Assembly: GCA_030041045.1 (NCBI GenBank)
Contig: JASHOQ010000048.1
Span: forward strand, 1-64,000
Length of the DNA: 64,000 bases
DNA from: Acidobacteriaceae bacterium
Lineage (GTDB): Bacteria; Acidobacteriota; Terriglobia; Terriglobales; Acidobacteriaceae
Direction of reading: 5' to 3'
Part shown: piece after piece, positions 62,213 through 64,000 of the stretch
How the letters are laid out: each line of letters starts with the position of its first letter
How positions within the stretch are numbered: the stretch's first letter is position 1
Notes under the pieces: model-generated
Told to the model about the DNA's origin: nothing
The model's input: the letters and a program-made list of their open reading frames with translations, nothing else
Database searches by the model: none
Position numbers and translations under genes: made by a program

Positions 62213-62264
62213 TGTCATCCTGAGCGAGTCCGCCCGAGCGGACGAGTCGAAGGACCCGCAGTTG
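62213..62264. repeat. Dispersed palindromic repeat copy 3
   Basis: Head GTCATCCTGAGCGA, core GTCCGC-CCGA-GCGGAC, tail GTCGAAGGACCCGCAGTT. On the minus strand it codes the end of the GIY-YIG gene. Confidence 0.85.
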
Positions 62265-62592
62265 CCTTTTCCGCGATCCGTATTCGCGAAGGATCAATCG
62301 CATACCACCCCTCGCTCAAATCAGCCCACGCTGGATTGGTCTTCTCAATCAGCGCAATTTTCTTCTCGCGTCTCCATCCCTTTAACTGCTTCTCGCGTGC
62401 GATGGCGCCGCCCGGATGACCGAACCGCTCGAACCAGACCAGGCGGTCACAATTGTAGTCTGCCGAGAATCCTTCAAATGTCTTGTCTTTGTGCTGAAAA
62501 ACTCTCTTCAGCAAGTCCCCCGTCATGCCGATGTACAGCGTGCGGCTGCGGCTGGCCACCATGTACGTGAAATAGATTCTTCCTTCGCGCAC
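62215..62592 (-). CDS. GIY-YIG nuclease family protein with repeat-derived C-terminus
   Basis: About 125 residues. It opens with REGRIYFTYMVASRSRTLYI and GMTGDLLKRVFQHK, the GIY-YIG core (FTYM...YIG), followed by the DRLVWFERF and AREKQLKGWRR motifs of the YhbQ-like subfamily. Such proteins are small putative endonucleases, common in clusters of repeats. The last 15 residues (from TAGPSTRPLG on) and the TGA stop are read from repeat copy 3. The start is taken as GTG 62592; TTG 62628 is also in frame with AGGAG very close. Probably not critical to repair of any known kind. Confidence 0.75.
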   Translation of the reverse strand: MREGRIYFTYMVASRSRTLYIGMTGDLLKRVFQHKDKTFEGFSADYNCDRLVWFERFGHPGGAIAREKQLKGWRREKKIALIEKTNPAWADLSEGWYAIDPSRIRIAEKATAGPSTRPLGRTRSG

Positions 62593-62693
62593 GGCCAACA
62601 CTCTACGCTTCAATGTTGACGCCCGCAATCTCCTAATCTATGGCTTCCTTGCGATTCCCAATCAGCCGCAATTTTCAATCAACCACAAGCGCC

Positions 62694-62751
62694 GTCATCC
62701 TGAGCGAAGTTTGGCCCGGACACGGGCCAAACGGAGTCGAAGGACCCGCAG
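62694..62751. repeat. Dispersed palindromic repeat copy 4
   Basis: Head GTCATCCTGAGCGAAG, core TTTGGCCCG-GACA-CGGGCCAAA (perfect), tail GTCGAAGGACCCGCAG. Confidence 0.85.
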
Positions 62752-62784
62752 CTCCACTTTCGAATGCCCGCATCGCCCCAACCC

Positions 62785-62832
62785 TGTCATCCTGGGCGAG
62801 TCCGCCGCAGCAACCGAGTCGAAGGACCTGCC
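62785..62832. repeat. Dispersed palindromic repeat copy 5
   Basis: Head GTCATCCTGGGCGA (one change), core TCCGCCGCAGCAACCGA, tail GTCGAAGGACCTGCC. Close to copy 2 in its core. Confidence 0.8.
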
Positions 62833-62883
62833 GTGCGTTCGGAGTTTTCGGAATGGCAGGCATAATAGCTTGGCAATTTCCGC

Positions 62884-63411
62884 ATGGGCAATCACATCAC
62901 CGAATATGGCATGATGTCTTGTATCGGCTCACAAATGAGTCCTGCCCATCTCACGCGGTTCATTCCTGGCACTTCTGAGTGGCGTCGCCTCAAGGTGTGG
63001 CGACGCACTCGCCTAAAGATGTTTCTTCGTTCATGGCTGCCCGGGATCTTCGCGCCAGATTACATCCCGACACGTCTATCCCCGGAACACACCAACGACG
63101 ACGTGGAGAGGATCGTTAGAAGAGACTTTCCTACCGCGGAATTCGCGAATGTGATGGCCATTCTCAGCGGGTACGTGGCAAGACTCAACGATAACCCGGC
63201 TACGGTTCGGCTAGCAGCTTTAAGACTGGCGAATGGAAACATTCCACGGCTGCAAGCCTTAATCGAATCAGCCAAGGCGGACTATCGAGATGTCGTGATG
63301 CCTGCCGTCTGCCCCTCTTACTCTCAAATCGGCGCGAACCTTTCCGGGCGCAAGCGACGCAGGATTTTTGAGAGCGAGAGGCAACAGTACGAAGACTGGT
63401 TAAGGCGTTGA
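62884..63411 (+). CDS. Hypothetical protein, conserved small family
   Basis: A 175-residue soluble protein. The N-terminal part is basic; the conserved-looking core reads VERIVRRDFPTAEFANVMAI, then RLAALRLANGNIPRLQALIE and AKADYRDVVMPAVCPSY. I recall small bacterial proteins with the LKLANGD..RL and DYRDVLA..EYP pattern, function unknown. The start is uncertain; several Met codons follow 62884. Confidence 0.6.
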   Translation: MGNHITEYGMMSCIGSQMSPAHLTRFIPGTSEWRRLKVWRRTRLKMFLRSWLPGIFAPDYIPTRLSPEHTNDDVERIVRRDFPTAEFANVMAILSGYVARLNDNPATVRLAALRLANGNIPRLQALIESAKADYRDVVMPAVCPSYSQIGANLSGRKRRRIFESERQQYEDWLRR

Positions 63412-63470
63412 ACCGTTTCCCGATGGTTCTGACTGTGTCACCGCCAGACGTGACATCCCGAGTAGACAAC

Positions 63471-63529
63471 TGCAGGTCCTTCGACTTCGGTCGCCCGCCA
63501 CGGCGGACGACCTTCGCTCAGGATGACAG
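63471..63529. repeat. Dispersed palindromic repeat copy 6 (inverted)
   Basis: Reads in opposite orientation: CTGCAGGTCCTTCGACTTCG, core GTCGCCCGCC-AC-GGCGGACGAC with one wobble, then CTTCGCTCAGGATGACA. It lies 53 bp before the gpmA stop end. Confidence 0.85.
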
Positions 63530-63582
63530 CGTAACCGCAGACCTGCGAATTCGCGATCAAAAAGAGCCGGCTGCGCTCCTGC

Positions 63583-64000
<418 letters not shown>

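Noticed and set aside
62050-63529. CRISPR or insertion-sequence ends
   Set aside because: Spacing between copies is irregular, one copy is inverted, there are no spacers of constant length and no transposase between copies.

Overview
The window looks like a chromosomal segment of a high-GC Acidobacterium, probably of class Terriglobia (Acidobacteriaceae or a relative). The evidence is the set of Oar-like TonB-dependent receptors with an N-terminal carboxypeptidase-regulatory domain, a poly-HAMP hybrid kinase, many small proteins of acidobacterial type, and abundant intergenic repeat families. This placement rests on gene content; no rRNA is present.

Layout. 1-6 kb: a 5'-truncated poly-HAMP/GAF hybrid histidine kinase and a second REC-PAS-kinase. 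6.1-7.4 kb: a stand-alone LigD-type polymerase domain and a convergent DUF3175 protein, whose stop codons overlap. 8-12.7 kb: exopolysaccharide proteins (Wzi-like and an SLBB/Wza-like export protein). 12.8-18.8 kb: a NarL-type regulator overlapping a CheB-CheR-PAS-histidine kinase fusion, plus small proteins and a lone receiver. 19-20.4 kb: an orphan Flp pilin, three tandem tRNA-derived repeat units, an intact tRNA-Arg(CCU) and a secreted protein whose stop lies inside the tRNA 3' end. 20.6-32.2 kb: a cobalamin riboswitch with a BtuB-like receptor, then two large Oar-like receptors separated by a repeat- and palindrome-rich gap. 32.5-36.3 kb: a zinc-ribbon protein, a PIN-domain operon with a likely autoregulatory operator, and groESL with a sigma70-type promoter and a CIRCE operator. 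36.6-45.1 kb: a secreted Ser/Gln-rich protein, an SDR, a CpsB-type phosphatase, PurQ, a second PIN toxin-antitoxin pair, siroheme synthase and nitrite/sulfite reductase. 44.7-47.6 kb: a Cys/His-rich exported protein followed by a TonB receptor. 47.7-57.1 kb: Sir2, a quinone oxidoreductase, a GT2 glycosyltransferase, TPR and hotdog proteins, a di-haem oxidoreductase, a BtuF-like protein, Mrp and a WXXGXW protein. 57.3-64 kb: MurA, a secreted repeat protein, enolase, a cluster of palindromic repeats around a GIY-YIG protein, and a partial GpmA.

The genes are mostly housekeeping, signalling and envelope functions. The most unusual content is non-coding: the tRNA-Arg-derived tandem units with exchanged hairpins, a dispersed repeat family with conserved ends and variable palindromic cores (one copy supplies the C-terminus and stop of a gene), and three kinds of degenerate short-period repeat tightly placed at gene borders.

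No insertion sequence, integrase, CRISPR array or rRNA was recognised. All functional calls rest on reading motifs by eye, with no database search.
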